A DNA stretch of 64,000 nucleotides from Clostridiales bacterium. GTDB lineage: Bacteria > Bacillota > Clostridia > Christensenellales > Borkfalkiaceae. A program made the translations under genes and the position numbers. Shown piece after piece: positions 1-8,207 of the stretch. The stretch is from NCBI GenBank assembly GCA_022508265.1, contig JAFLVP010000002.1:80329-144328 (forward strand), written 5' to 3'. The notes under the pieces are model-generated. The model was not told the DNA's origin. It saw only the letters and a program-made list of their open reading frames with translations, and did not search any database. Numbering within the stretch: position 1 is the first letter of the stretch; every line of letters begins with the position of its first letter.

Positions 1-845
1 GCCTTCGTGGGGCATACGGAGATGCACTCTCCGCAGTTTATGCACTCGTGGTCGCCGACGTGGCGAATATCCATCTTACAGTGGGATACGCACAGTCCGC
101 ACTCGGTACACTTATCTTTATCGAGTCTAACACCCAAAAGCGCAAATTTGTTAAAGAAACCGTATATAGCGCCGAGCGGGCAGATAAATCTGCAAAAGAA
201 TCTGTATATGAATATGCACAGCACGATTACCGCTACGAGGACTGAAAACTTCCAGGTAAATATACTGCCGAGCTGGGGAAGATAATTTTCGTTGTTAGGA
301 TTGGATAAAAGACCAATTCCCCCCTCGAAAGTTCCCACAGGACATATGTATTTACAGAAAGTCGGCGAACTGATAAATATCGGAATTACTATTACCAGCG
401 CCAACAAAATTACGTACTTCGTATATGAGAAAACCCGGGTGTAGCTGTTCTTTTTCAGCTTGGGCGTCTTTATCTTGTACAGCAGCTCCTGAAGGAGTCC
501 TGCGGGGCACAAAAAGCCGCAAATCGTTCTGCCGAGTATTATTCCGAATAGCACCAAAATGCCGATTACGTAGTACGGGGTGCGTGTATCGGAGGCCTCT
601 AACGCGTTCTGCAATGCACCTAACGGGCACGCGCCTATCGCGCCGGGGCAGGAATAGCAGTTCATGCCGGGAACACACAGATTTTTCGAAGAACCGACGT
701 TAGTAGCAGTCGAATAAATTCTTCCGCTCACAAAACCTTTTATATTCGCATTGTACAGAAGCGCAGAGTAAATTTGAATTATTCGGCGCCGCGTCGGCAC
801 GTGGTTTTTAAACCAATTACCAATTTTAGAGAAAAATGCTTTCAT
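1..845 (-). CDS. NapH/MauN-type 4Fe-4S membrane protein (partial, C-terminus beyond window edge)
   Basis: This is a polytopic membrane protein of the NapH/MauN ferredoxin-type family, expected to pass electrons at the cytoplasmic membrane. The frame is open from ATG 845 to the window edge, so at least 281 residues are present and the C-terminus is missing. Visible features are a CYSCP..ACPLGAL segment (about residues 61-75), membrane segments each ending in a C-x3-CP motif (CGFLCPAG, CKYICPVG, CRFICPLG), and then two ferredoxin-like clusters, CTECGLCVSHC and CINCGECISVCP. Its ATG lies 3 nt beyond the stop of the upstream gene (848-1696), so the two form one operon. Proteins of this type often sit near Rnf, NusG-II-domain and FMN-transferase genes. 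The partner substrate cannot be read from the sequence. Confidence 0.85.
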   Translation of the reverse strand, partial: MKAFFSKIGNWFKNHVPTRRRIIQIYSALLYNANIKGFVSGRIYSTATNVGSSKNLCVPGMNCYSCPGAIGACPLGALQNALEASDTRTPYYVIGILVLFGIILGRTICGFLCPAGLLQELLYKIKTPKLKKNSYTRVFSYTKYVILLALVIVIPIFISSPTFCKYICPVGTFEGGIGLLSNPNNENYLPQLGSIFTWKFSVLVAVIVLCIFIYRFFCRFICPLGAIYGFFNKFALLGVRLDKDKCTECGLCVSHCKMDIRHVGDHECINCGECISVCPTK

Positions 846-847
846 AA

Positions 848-1696
848 TTATCCGAGTCCTATACACTCCGTGCAAATTTCTTTTGCCTTAAGCCATACGG
901 CATAAATTCCACCGTTGAACACGCCTAAAATTATAAAAGTTACGGCAAGCACTCCGAGAGCGGATACAACGCATATCCGTATTATATTCGAAGTCTTTTT
1001 ATTCGTAAGTACCGCTGCTTTTGCGCGAACTTTGTCGGTAATTTTGTCTACGGGATTGCGCATATCAGTACGCACGGGCGCGCCCTTGCCGTTTGCAATA
1101 AGGCTTTTTACTGCGTTAAGTTCCTTGTTGATACTTAATTTGGTAATTACCACGGCAATTACGGCACAAGCAAGTGACGCAAGCACAAACGGTCCAACGA
1201 ATTTGAACATGTTGAACATTGCATCGTGAGCAGGTATACCTTTAAAATTGCTTTTATTAAAGAGATATATGCAACTTATAATTATGCATACAATCAATAT
1301 TACAGTCAGCGCAATAGCCGTTATAAAACGCGTAAGGCGCTCCTTTTTCACTGTTTTTAAATTGGCGTCGTAACCCTCTCCACTGCCTTCGGGAATTTTA
1401 GAGGTAAGCCGTTTGAGCGCCAATGGATTGTTGCTTAAAGCCGATTTTTTGGGCTGGACGGGATAGACAAGGGAAAGCACAAACCCCGCAATTATAGCGG
1501 CAATCCATATAAAAAACGGCGCACATATGTATAAAAAACGGGTGCCGATTGTTTCGGGCGTGTATCCGCCCTGTACGTATCCCGCATCGGCAAAAATTCC
1601 GCACGCCTGAACAATGAAAAGTATGCCCACAGTCAATGTCAATAAGCTTAAGAATATTCCGAAATATAGCCGTACAAGCTTTGCTTTGTTTTGCAC
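848..1696 (-). CDS. five-TM membrane protein with C-terminal CD1871A-like CXXC tail
   Basis: The protein has 282 residues. The open frame extends upstream to 1909, but I choose GTG 1696 because a strong AAGGAGGAG ribosome binding site lies just before it and a good promoter lies at 1736-1765. There are about five hydrophobic segments (near residues 10-35, 48-75, 115-138, 153-178 and 240-265). The last segment runs into a tail ending in the motif KEICTECIGLG. That ending matches the small clostridial CD1871A family of CXXC proteins, which I know as roughly 45-residue stand-alone proteins next to 4Fe-4S membrane proteins, exactly as here. The N-terminal 230 residues are not recognised. The role is probably redox or membrane electron transfer with the following NapH-like protein; this is inference. 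Confidence 0.75.
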   Translation of the reverse strand: MQNKAKLVRLYFGIFLSLLTLTVGILFIVQACGIFADAGYVQGGYTPETIGTRFLYICAPFFIWIAAIIAGFVLSLVYPVQPKKSALSNNPLALKRLTSKIPEGSGEGYDANLKTVKKERLTRFITAIALTVILIVCIIISCIYLFNKSNFKGIPAHDAMFNMFKFVGPFVLASLACAVIAVVITKLSINKELNAVKSLIANGKGAPVRTDMRNPVDKITDKVRAKAAVLTNKKTSNIIRICVVSALGVLAVTFIILGVFNGGIYAVWLKAKEICTECIGLG

Positions 1697-1735
1697 CGTT
1701 CTCCTCCTTTTATAATTTATATTTATATATACATT

Positions 1736-1765
1736 ATTATATATGCAAATATACATTAAAGTCAA
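1736..1765 (-). promoter_or_regulatory. sigma-A promoter of the CXXC membrane protein / NapH operon
   Basis: On the minus strand, -35 TTGACT (1760-1765) and -10 TATAAT (1736-1741) are separated by 18 bp, about 40 bp upstream of the GTG start at 1696. Confidence 0.7.
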
Positions 1766-1870
1766 GTGTTTTATGCAACGAGCAAATACTAAATAAAGGA
1801 AATACCCCCTCTCACCTTTTGCCGGAAATACGCACAGCGTTAAAAAATTGAAAAGACGGCTTATTTTTGC

Positions 1871-1899
1871 TTGCATTGCAGTTAAGTTTATGATATAAT
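1871..1899 (+). promoter_or_regulatory. sigma-A promoter of tRNA-Glu
   Basis: -35 TTGCAT (1871-1876), a 17-bp spacer and -10 TATAAT (1894-1899) end 19 bp before the first base of the tRNA. Confidence 0.75.
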
Positions 1900-1918
1900 C
1901 ACTTCGCAATTGAATAAA

Positions 1919-1993
1919 GGCCCTGTGGTCAAGCGGTTAAGACGGAGCCCTCTCAAGGCTCAATCCCGGGTTCGATTCCCGGCAGGGTCACCA
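1919..1993 (+). tRNA. tRNA-Glu (anticodon CTC)
   Basis: A 75-nt cloverleaf. The acceptor stem GGCCCTG pairs with CAGGGTC (one G-U pair). The anticodon stem GAGCC/GGCTC holds the loop CTCTCAA, giving anticodon CTC, which reads GAG. The T arm is CCGGG-TTCGATT-CCCGG. The 3' CCA is encoded at 1991-1993. A consensus promoter precedes it and a terminator starts directly after the CCA, so it is a single-gene transcription unit. Confidence 0.95.
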
Positions 1994-2030
1994 AAAAGAA
2001 CGACACGCTGTTGCGTGTCGTTCTTTTTGT
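1994..2030 (+). terminator. intrinsic terminator of tRNA-Glu
   Basis: Perfect stem GAACGACACGC / GCGTGTCGTTC with a TGTT loop, flanked by A5 on the left and T5 on the right. It starts at the base after the CCA and could also act on the opposite strand. Confidence 0.9.
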
Positions 2031-2032
2031 AT

Positions 2033-2120
2033 GTTCCCCGCGCATGGGAACGAACCCACCGGTTCGCGCGAGCACCGATGGTGCGACGCTCTGCGGAGGC
2101 TCCCGAAGGGAAACCGCAGA
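2033..2120. repeat. cluster of four consecutive hairpins, function unknown
   Basis: Four short palindromes lie back to back: GTTCCC/GGGAAC (2033-2051), CGAACC/GGTTCG (2051-2066), GCACC/GGTGC with loop GAT (2072-2084), and TCTGCGG/CCGCAGA (2090-2120) enclosing TCCC-GAA-GGGA. They fill the space between the tRNA terminator and the convergent membrane-protein gene. There is no credible reading frame. This may be a dispersed structured element or a processed RNA. It does not fold as a tRNA. Confidence 0.5.
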
Positions 2121-2141
2121 TTCCCGTACATAATTTACTGC

Positions 2142-2771
2142 CTATATTTTAAGTTCTTTAATTATTTCGGCACGCTTTTCGTCATATTCGCTATCCGTCA
2201 AGACGCCTTGATTTTTTAACTCGTCTAACACTTCAATTCTTTTTCTTAAAATATCAATTTTTGAATTCTGAGATGCTTGTTGTGTTTGTTCGGGTTCTGA
2301 TTTTAATTCTTTATGCTTCATAATTAAATATATTACCAATGCGCCGATGACCGCAAGAGCCAACAAAACCAATGTAATTATGTATAAGTAGTATCCATAT
2401 TCAAATGAATATTCATAATTGCTATTAGTATTACCTTTAATACTTTTTGACAAAGTTAATATTGTAAAAAAGCAATTGATCATATAGGTAGCACTAAATC
2501 CAAAGAAAAATAGCCTGCTACTTTTAAATTTCGCAAAAAGAAATACTATCGCTATAATAGGCAAAAGTAGGCTTGTAGTGTATGCAAAATAATATGAAAG
2601 ATAAAGTGAACTAGAATTCGTATAAAAATAGACCAAGGTGGTTTCTGGTGAATCATCACGATACGTATAAATGCTTTTATAAATCGGCAGTAGATACGTT
2701 ATAATATGTGCAATAGCAATACCTAAAATGATCCACTTAAAAATCTTTTCTGTTTTCTTTACAGTTTCCAT
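2142..2771 (-). CDS. four-TM membrane protein with C-terminal SHOCT domain
   Basis: A 209-residue protein. The start is supported by AAAGGAG upstream and by a promoter at 2808-2836. The first ~150 residues contain four hydrophobic segments. The last ~38 residues form a SHOCT motif (short C-terminal domain: ...LRKRIEVLDELKNQGVLTDSEYDEKRAEI...), a helical module found at the end of many bacterial proteins and thought to mediate oligomerisation. The function of the membrane part is not recognised. It is a stand-alone gene, convergent with tRNA-Glu. Confidence 0.8.
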   Translation of the reverse strand: METVKKTEKIFKWIILGIAIAHIITYLLPIYKSIYTYRDDSPETTLVYFYTNSSSLYLSYYFAYTTSLLLPIIAIVFLFAKFKSSRLFFFGFSATYMINCFFTILTLSKSIKGNTNSNYEYSFEYGYYLYIITLVLLALAVIGALVIYLIMKHKELKSEPEQTQQASQNSKIDILRKRIEVLDELKNQGVLTDSEYDEKRAEIIKELKI

Positions 2772-2807
2772 TATAGTCTCCTTTTCTTCTGTTTATAGAT
2801 ATAACTA

Positions 2808-2836
2808 ATTTTAATAAAATTTTAAGATATTGTCAA
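2808..2836 (-). promoter_or_regulatory. sigma-A promoter of the SHOCT membrane protein
   Basis: Minus strand: -35 TTGACA (2831-2836), 17-bp spacer, -10 TAAAAT (2808-2813), about 37 bp upstream of the ATG at 2771. Confidence 0.65.
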
Positions 2837-2879
2837 ATGTTTATTCGATTAAGACGGAATACGGGTCACCAGACAAGTT

Positions 2880-2925
2880 AAAGGCGAACCCGTTTCCATT
2901 AGGAGACGGCTTCGCCTTTATCGTT
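2880..2925 (-). terminator. long hairpin, probable terminator downstream of the acetyltransferase
   Basis: An outer stem AAAGGCGAA / TTCGCCTTT encloses an inner stem CCGTTTCC-ATTA-GGAGACGG. It lies 40 bp past the stop of the 2959-3582 gene. The trailing T run is short on either strand, so termination is likely but not certain. Confidence 0.5.
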
Positions 2926-2958
2926 TATTCAAATCAAATAACGGTTTTGATTACCTAT

Positions 2959-3582
2959 TTATTCCCCTCGGTTTTTAATCTGACGGGCGGGAACTCCCGC
3001 AACGACCGCGTAGGGCGGCACGTCCTTCGTGACTACGCTGCCGGCAGCCACTACCGCCCCCTTACCGATATGCACTCCCTTTAAAATTACCGAATTGGCC
3101 GCTATCCAGACATCGTCCTCTATCACTATTTCCTTGGCGGTATGTCCTTGTGTTGTTATAGGCTTATCTCTGTCTACAAACAGGTGGTTGCCGTCGTTTA
3201 TAACAACGTTCGGGCCCAAAAGCACGTCGTTGCCCAAGCTGACTTTGCTCCGTGCAGTTATGCTTACGTTGCGGTTTATAATAATGTTATTTCCGAGCCT
3301 CACGTTTTCGGGGAAATTTATGACCAGTCCCGGATGCAAAAACTGAAAATCAACGCTATCAGGCATGGTAAATTTATAGAAGATTTTGCGCTTTTTCGGT
3401 CCGATTCCCGCTGACGGCAACGAGTTGACTATATCCTGCTCTTTATACCATTTTTCCGAGGACAGCTTTATTTTCTTACAGCGCCTCGCATAAAAGTAAA
3501 GGCCGATACGCTCTCTTAAGCTCGGCTTATTTCTCTTTTTACCTACAATTCCTATGCGCTCTCTGAAAGTAATGTGTTCCAT
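2959..3582 (-). CDS. hexapeptide-repeat (LbetaH) acyltransferase
   Basis: A 207-residue member of the left-handed beta-helix acyltransferase superfamily (maltose/galactoside/serine O-acetyltransferase-like), which transfers an acetyl or acyl group from CoA to a sugar or small molecule. Hexapeptide repeats run from about residue 85 to 200 (for example [18 protein letters not shown], then [28 protein letters not shown]). That C-terminal pattern is diagnostic. A likely catalytic His lies in NDGNHLF. The N-terminal ~70 residues are basic and family-specific. No Shine-Dalgarno is visible before the ATG. The acceptor cannot be predicted. Confidence 0.85.
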   Translation of the reverse strand: MEHITFRERIGIVGKKRNKPSLRERIGLYFYARRCKKIKLSSEKWYKEQDIVNSLPSAGIGPKKRKIFYKFTMPDSVDFQFLHPGLVINFPENVRLGNNIIINRNVSITARSKVSLGNDVLLGPNVVINDGNHLFVDRDKPITTQGHTAKEIVIEDDVWIAANSVILKGVHIGKGAVVAAGSVVTKDVPPYAVVAGVPARQIKNRGE

Positions 3583-3608
3583 AATGTACTAAATAAACGA
3601 AAATAATT

Positions 3609-3740
3609 TTAAAGTTTATCTTGAATAAATTTAACTATTGATTCTCTATTTGATAAATTGTTAAGACCTGAACCTGTTACCTGTTTGCCGTAGCTTGATT
3701 TATTGGCTTGCTCGAGTAAGGTAATTTTCATTTTTGTCAT
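3609..3740 (-). CDS. possible small leaderless ORF (43 aa), unknown
   Basis: A 43-residue frame from ATG 3740, basic and without a recognised domain. The reason for listing it is its position. A consensus promoter (3747-3775) ends 6 bp before the ATG, so transcription would begin at or next to the start codon. The promoter could instead simply serve the acetyltransferase gene downstream. The open frame extends to 3815, but that would place the start upstream of the promoter. Confidence 0.3.
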   Translation of the reverse strand: MTKMKITLLEQANKSSYGKQVTGSGLNNLSNRESIVKFIQDKL

Positions 3741-3746
3741 AACTAA

Positions 3747-3775
3747 ATTGTAGCAACGCAAAATAAAAATGTCAA
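3747..3775 (-). promoter_or_regulatory. sigma-A promoter upstream of small ORF and acetyltransferase
   Basis: Minus strand: -35 TTGACA (3770-3775), 17-bp spacer, -10 TACAAT (3747-3752). The ATG at 3740 follows after six bases. Confidence 0.7.
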
Positions 3776-3863
3776 TGTCTTTGCATATTTTAAATGGTGT
3801 TCGAATAATTAACATCGAGGTTACAAATAAATATTAGCCCGCCTATCGGAGGTATTTCATGCC

Positions 3864-3897
3864 AAAAAAAGCATATCCGTTGCGGATATGCTTTTTT
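3864..3897 (-). terminator. intrinsic terminator of the glycine-cleavage operon
   Basis: Perfect stem GCATATCCG/CGGATATGC flanked by A7 and T6. It is a bidirectional design lying about 20 bp past the gcvPB stop. Confidence 0.9.
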
Positions 3898-3917
3898 GTT
3901 GGTTGTTGTTAATTGTT

Positions 3918-5348
3918 TTAAGGCTTGTATCTGACGACGGGTTGGCGGGCGGCTTTGACCTCGTCGGGTCTGCCGATTTGCGCGTGATGGGGCGCCGCTT
4001 TCATATACTCGGGGTCTTTGAACGCCTCTTCGTAGATTTCGCGGAGGGCTGCAATTACCTCGTCAAGCGTGCGCTTGTTCTCCGTTTCGGTGGGCTCGAA
4101 CATAAGAGCCTCGTGGATAATCAACGGGAAGTACATTGTGGGCGGATGATAGCCCCTGTCAATCATAGTCTTTGCAATATCCATTGCGGAAACGCCCGTC
4201 TTGTCCTTCAAGTCCTGCATACTTACTACAAATTCGTGCATGCAGTGCCTGCCCTTTTCGGTGGGATATAAATCCTCTATGTTGACTTTAAGATAGTTGG
4301 CGTTGAGCACGGCATGTTCTGCCGCGGACTTGATTCCCTCTGCGCCGAGCGCGGTTATATAGGCGAGTGCGCGCACGTACACGCCGAAATTGCCGTAGAA
4401 CGAGGCAACCTTGCCTATGCTGTTCTTGCCGTAATCAAACTTATAGCCTTTATCCGTTTTTACCACTGAAGGGTTAGGCAGGAAAGGCACAAGCTCCTTC
4501 TTGCAACCGACGGGACCCGAACCGGGACCGCCGCCTCCGTGAGGGGTTGAGAAGGTCTTATGCAGGTTGAGATGAACTACGTCGAAGCCCATATCGCCGG
4601 GGCGCACAATGCCCATTACGGCGTTCAGGTTGGCTCCGTCGTAGTAGAGAAGTCCGCCCGCGTCGTGAATGATTTTGCTGATTTCTTTGATGTTCTTTTC
4701 AAAGAGTCCGAGCGTGGTGGGATTTGTAAGCATTAAAGCGGCGGTATCCTCGCCGACTACCCCTTTGAGGGCTTCAAGGTCCACTCCCTTTTCTTCGTCG
4801 GAAGGAACGTTGATTATTTCAAAGCCAGCCATGACCGCACTTGCGGGGTTGGTGCCGTGCGCGCTGTCGGGAACGATGACTTTCGTCCTCTTGGTATCGC
4901 CCCTTGCGGCGTGATATGCTTTAATCAACAAGAGTCCCGTATATTCGCCGTGCGCGCCCGCGTTGGGCTGCAGGGTTACCCCCTCCATACCCGTAATTTC
5001 GGCAAGGTAGCCGCCGAGCGTTTGCATTACTTCGAGTGCGCCCTGAACGCTGTCTTCGGGCTGAAGCGGATGAATTTGCGTAAAGCCTTCAAGCGCGGCA
5101 ACCTCTTCGTTGATTTTGGGGTTGTACTTCATTGTACAGGAGCCGAGGGGATAGAAGCCCGTATCCACGCCGAACGCCCTGCGGCTTAAAGCCGTGTAGT
5201 GCCTTGCAAAGTCTACTTCGCTGACCTCGGGCAATTCGGGCTTTTCCGCGCGAGCGTATTTTTTATTTATTTTCGCGCTCTTTACGTCTGGCTTTCTGAT
5301 GGTTGCGCACCTTGCGCCTTTATTGGAAATTTCAAAAATCAAATTCAT
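3918..5348 (-). CDS. gcvPB: glycine dehydrogenase (decarboxylating) subunit 2
   Basis: The PLP-carrying half of the two-subunit P protein of the glycine cleavage system. It decarboxylates glycine and hands the aminomethyl group to the lipoyl arm of GcvH. The protein has 476 residues, typical for GcvPB. The PLP lysine is K264 in the motif [19 protein letters not shown], and the [13 protein letters not shown] segment lies near residue 65. It is the last gene of the operon. A GGAGG site precedes the ATG, which overlaps the gcvPA stop by 4 bp (ATGA), so the two subunits are translationally coupled. Confidence 0.97.
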   Translation of the reverse strand: MNLIFEISNKGARCATIRKPDVKSAKINKKYARAEKPELPEVSEVDFARHYTALSRRAFGVDTGFYPLGSCTMKYNPKINEEVAALEGFTQIHPLQPEDSVQGALEVMQTLGGYLAEITGMEGVTLQPNAGAHGEYTGLLLIKAYHAARGDTKRTKVIVPDSAHGTNPASAVMAGFEIINVPSDEEKGVDLEALKGVVGEDTAALMLTNPTTLGLFEKNIKEISKIIHDAGGLLYYDGANLNAVMGIVRPGDMGFDVVHLNLHKTFSTPHGGGGPGSGPVGCKKELVPFLPNPSVVKTDKGYKFDYGKNSIGKVASFYGNFGVYVRALAYITALGAEGIKSAAEHAVLNANYLKVNIEDLYPTEKGRHCMHEFVVSMQDLKDKTGVSAMDIAKTMIDRGYHPPTMYFPLIIHEALMFEPTETENKRTLDEVIAALREIYEEAFKDPEYMKAAPHHAQIGRPDEVKAARQPVVRYKP

Positions 5349-6655
5349 TTTACCCTCCTTATTGCCTCGACAGCCTCGTCGATTTTAGCTTTGGAGAGCT
5401 TTTCGGTAGCGCACCAAAGAATTTCGTTCTTGGAGAGTTTAAGACCGCCTAAAATTCCCGCTTTGTCGAGCGCCTTTAAAATTTTATCGGCGGGAATTTC
5501 GCTTACGGTAACGAATTCGTGGAAAAATTCGCCGCTGTATTTGACTTTCAAGCCGACGCTTTCAAGACTTTCGGCAAGGTAGTGCGCGTAGGATACGCAA
5601 GCCTCCGCGACCTCCGCCATACCGTCTGCGCCCATTGCGGACATATACATAGACGCAATCAGAGCACAGTAAGCCTGATTGGAGCAGATATTGGAATAAG
5701 CCTTTTCGCGGCGGATATGCTGTTCGCGAGCCTGTAAAGTCAGAACATATGCGCGGTTTCCGTCGTGGTCGCTCGTTTCCCCGACAATTCTGCCGGGTAT
5801 TTTGCGCATTTCCTTTGAAGTGCAAGCCATAAAGCCTACGTAGGGTCCGCCGAACGACATCGGAAGTCCCAAGGGCTGCGCGTCGCCGACTGCTATGTCA
5901 GCACCGCACTCTGCGGGGGATTTAAGCACGGCAAGTGAAATAGGGTTACAGCCCATTACGAATTTTGCCTTGGCTTCGTGCGCAACTTCGCCTATTTTCT
6001 GTGCGTCCTCGATAAGTCCGAAGTAGTTAGGCTGTTCGATATAGACGCATGCCGTGTTGTCGTTAAGCTCGGCTTTTAAAGCGGATAAGTCGCACACGCC
6101 CTCCTTTGCGGGCAAAACCAGAACGGTAATTCCGCGGGGCGAGGCGTAGGTTTTTAAAACCTTTAAGGTGTCGGGGCGGATATTGTCGAAGGTTATCAGC
6201 GTTTTGCGGTTCTTTTCGGCGCACATAAGCATTGCCTCCGCCGCCGCGTTTGCACCGTTGTACACCGACGCGTTGCTGACTTCCATACCCGTGAGGTTGC
6301 ATATCATACTCTGATATTCGAAAATAGCCTGCAAAATGCCCTGACTCATCTCCGCCTGATAGGGGGTGTAAGCCGTGATAAATTCCGAACGGGAAGAAAG
6401 ATTTTTGACCATTGAAGGTATGTAATGGTCGTAGCTGCCCGCACCGCGTAAGATGACGTCGTACACCTTGTTCTTCTTTGAAAGCGCCGACATTATCTCC
6501 ATCGTCTCCTGCTGGCTCTTGCCCTTGGGAAGCTTTAATTTTTTGACCTTTAAATCGGCGGGAATATCCTCGAAAAGCTCGTCAATCGTACTTACGCCGA
6601 TTTTTTCGAGCATTTCCTCTCTCTCCCGCTCGGTCGTTGACAGATAGTCCGACAT
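5345..6655 (-). CDS. gcvPA: glycine dehydrogenase (decarboxylating) subunit 1
   Basis: The 436-residue N-terminal-type half of the split P protein; it forms the active heterotetramer with GcvPB. Family motifs include [24 protein letters not shown], the SFGGPYVG segment and [21 protein letters not shown]. The gene starts one base after the gcvH stop and overlaps gcvPB by 4 bp. A split P protein is the usual arrangement in Firmicutes and archaea, whereas E. coli has a single chain. Confidence 0.97.
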   Translation of the reverse strand: MSDYLSTTEREREEMLEKIGVSTIDELFEDIPADLKVKKLKLPKGKSQQETMEIMSALSKKNKVYDVILRGAGSYDHYIPSMVKNLSSRSEFITAYTPYQAEMSQGILQAIFEYQSMICNLTGMEVSNASVYNGANAAAEAMLMCAEKNRKTLITFDNIRPDTLKVLKTYASPRGITVLVLPAKEGVCDLSALKAELNDNTACVYIEQPNYFGLIEDAQKIGEVAHEAKAKFVMGCNPISLAVLKSPAECGADIAVGDAQPLGLPMSFGGPYVGFMACTSKEMRKIPGRIVGETSDHDGNRAYVLTLQAREQHIRREKAYSNICSNQAYCALIASMYMSAMGADGMAEVAEACVSYAHYLAESLESVGLKVKYSGEFFHEFVTVSEIPADKILKALDKAGILGGLKLSKNEILWCATEKLSKAKIDEAVEAIRRVK

Positions 6656-6656
6656 C

Positions 6657-7013
6657 TTATTTTATAAACTCCTCGTAAGCGGTCTCGTCCATTAAATCTT
6701 CGGGAACTTCCGTAACCTCGATTTCGCAAATCCATGCGCCCATTGCATCCTGATTGATGAGCTCGGGCGAGCTTTCAAGCTCCTCGTTTACCTTGACAAT
6801 TTTGCCGGAAACGGGTGCGTAGAGGTCGGAAACTGCCTTTACCGATTCAACGTCGCAAAGAACTTCGCCTGCGGTAACTTCCGTGCCGACTTCGGGAAGG
6901 TTGACAAATACGAGATCGCCGAGCTCACTCTGCGCGTGGTCGGAAATACCTACTTTTGCCGTGTTGCCTTCGATTGCTGCCCACTCGTGGGACTCTCTGT
7001 ATAAAATTTTCAT
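6657..7013 (-). CDS. gcvH: glycine cleavage system H protein
   Basis: A small acidic lipoyl carrier of 118 residues that shuttles the aminomethyl intermediate between P, T and L proteins. The lipoylated lysine is K59 in DVESVKAVSDLYAP, and HEWA near the N-terminus is also typical. A GGAGG site precedes the ATG. The lipoate ligase encoded by the first gene of the same operon is the likely enzyme that charges K59. Confidence 0.97.
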   Translation of the reverse strand: MKILYRESHEWAAIEGNTAKVGISDHAQSELGDLVFVNLPEVGTEVTAGEVLCDVESVKAVSDLYAPVSGKIVKVNEELESSPELINQDAMGAWICEIEVTEVPEDLMDETAYEEFIK

Positions 7014-7069
7014 GATTTTACCTCCAAATAGTAATATATGTTAAGTTTTTTGTATTTTTACGTTTGATT

Positions 7070-8143
7070 TTACTTTTTAAAGAAAGGAATGGGAATGATT
7101 TCAAGCTTTAATCTTCTGCCGCGGACGTCTGCCTCGAGGGGTTTATCCAAGTATTCCTTTTTAATGCGGAGCATTGCAATAGGATAGCCTACATAGGGTG
7201 CGTGAGTGCCCGAAGTAACCATGCCGACTAATTCGTTGCCGCTATACACGGGGGAGTGCTCTCTTGCTATTCCTCTGTCCACTACCTTTGCGCCTACCCT
7301 TGCGTATTCGGGAGCGTGCGCCTCCAATGCCTTTTTGCCTATGAAGTCGTCCTTGCCCATCTTGATTGCAAAGCCCAAATCTACCTCGTTTACGGGAATA
7401 TCCTCGCCGAGCTCGTGTCCGTACAGGGGCATACCCGCTTCAAGTCTTAAAGTGTCGCGTGCGCCGAGTCCGCAGGGGAGTATTCCCTCTTCCTGCCCTT
7501 CCTTCAATAAGAGCTCGAAAAGAGCGGGAACATCTGCATTCGCACAGTACAGCTCATAGCCTTTTTCGCCCGTATAGCCCGTGCGCGAGATGAGGCACTT
7601 TATTCCCTTGACATCTGCCTTTTTGATGAAAGAATAATATTTCTTGGGGATAAATTCCTCGGCGGCTACCTTTTTTAACACCGTCTCTGCCAAAGGCCCC
7701 TGCAAAGCTACCTGCGAAACGGTATTTGAAATATTTTCAAAGTGCACGCCCTTGGGCAGGTGGGAAGATATCCACGCCGCGTCCTTGTCGGCGTTGCTGG
7801 CGTTTACTACGATAAAATAACATTGTCCGTTTATGCGGTATATTAAAATATCGTCAATCGCGCCGCCCTGCTCGTTGGGCAGAACGGAATATCTTACCTG
7901 TCCGTCGTACATACCTCTTACGTCGTTAGTGACGATTGCATTGAGCGCCTCTTCGGCATTCTCGCCCTTAACGATAAGCTCGCCCATATGCGATACGTCA
8001 AAAAGACCTACCTTGTTGCGCACCGCAAGGTGTTCGTTCATAAGTCCGGCTGTATATTGCACGGGAAGCTCGTATCCCGCAAATTCCACAATCTTGCCGC
8101 CGTGTGCAACGTGATTGTCGTAAAGTGCCGTTCTCTTTGCCAT
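7070..8143 (-). CDS. gcvT: aminomethyltransferase (glycine cleavage T protein)
   Basis: The 357-residue T protein, which releases ammonia and transfers the methylene group to tetrahydrofolate. Characteristic segments are GLFDVSHMGE, GQVRYSVLPNEQGGAIDD, LISRTGYTGEKGYE, LGARDTLRLEAGMPLYGHEL and a C-terminal MVTSGTHAPYVG. Strong AGGAGGAG upstream of the ATG. Its position between lpdA and gcvH fits the pathway. Confidence 0.97.
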   Translation of the reverse strand: MAKRTALYDNHVAHGGKIVEFAGYELPVQYTAGLMNEHLAVRNKVGLFDVSHMGELIVKGENAEEALNAIVTNDVRGMYDGQVRYSVLPNEQGGAIDDILIYRINGQCYFIVVNASNADKDAAWISSHLPKGVHFENISNTVSQVALQGPLAETVLKKVAAEEFIPKKYYSFIKKADVKGIKCLISRTGYTGEKGYELYCANADVPALFELLLKEGQEEGILPCGLGARDTLRLEAGMPLYGHELGEDIPVNEVDLGFAIKMGKDDFIGKKALEAHAPEYARVGAKVVDRGIAREHSPVYSGNELVGMVTSGTHAPYVGYPIAMLRIKKEYLDKPLEADVRGRRLKLEIIPIPFFKK

Positions 8144-8207
8144 TAAAAATCTCCTCCTGAAAAATTATAAATTTATATTTTAAATTGTTGTGCCTAATTG
8201 AGCAAAA

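Noticed and set aside
2031..2130. Second tRNA after tRNA-Glu
   Set aside because: The hairpins do not form an acceptor stem, anticodon loop or T loop.
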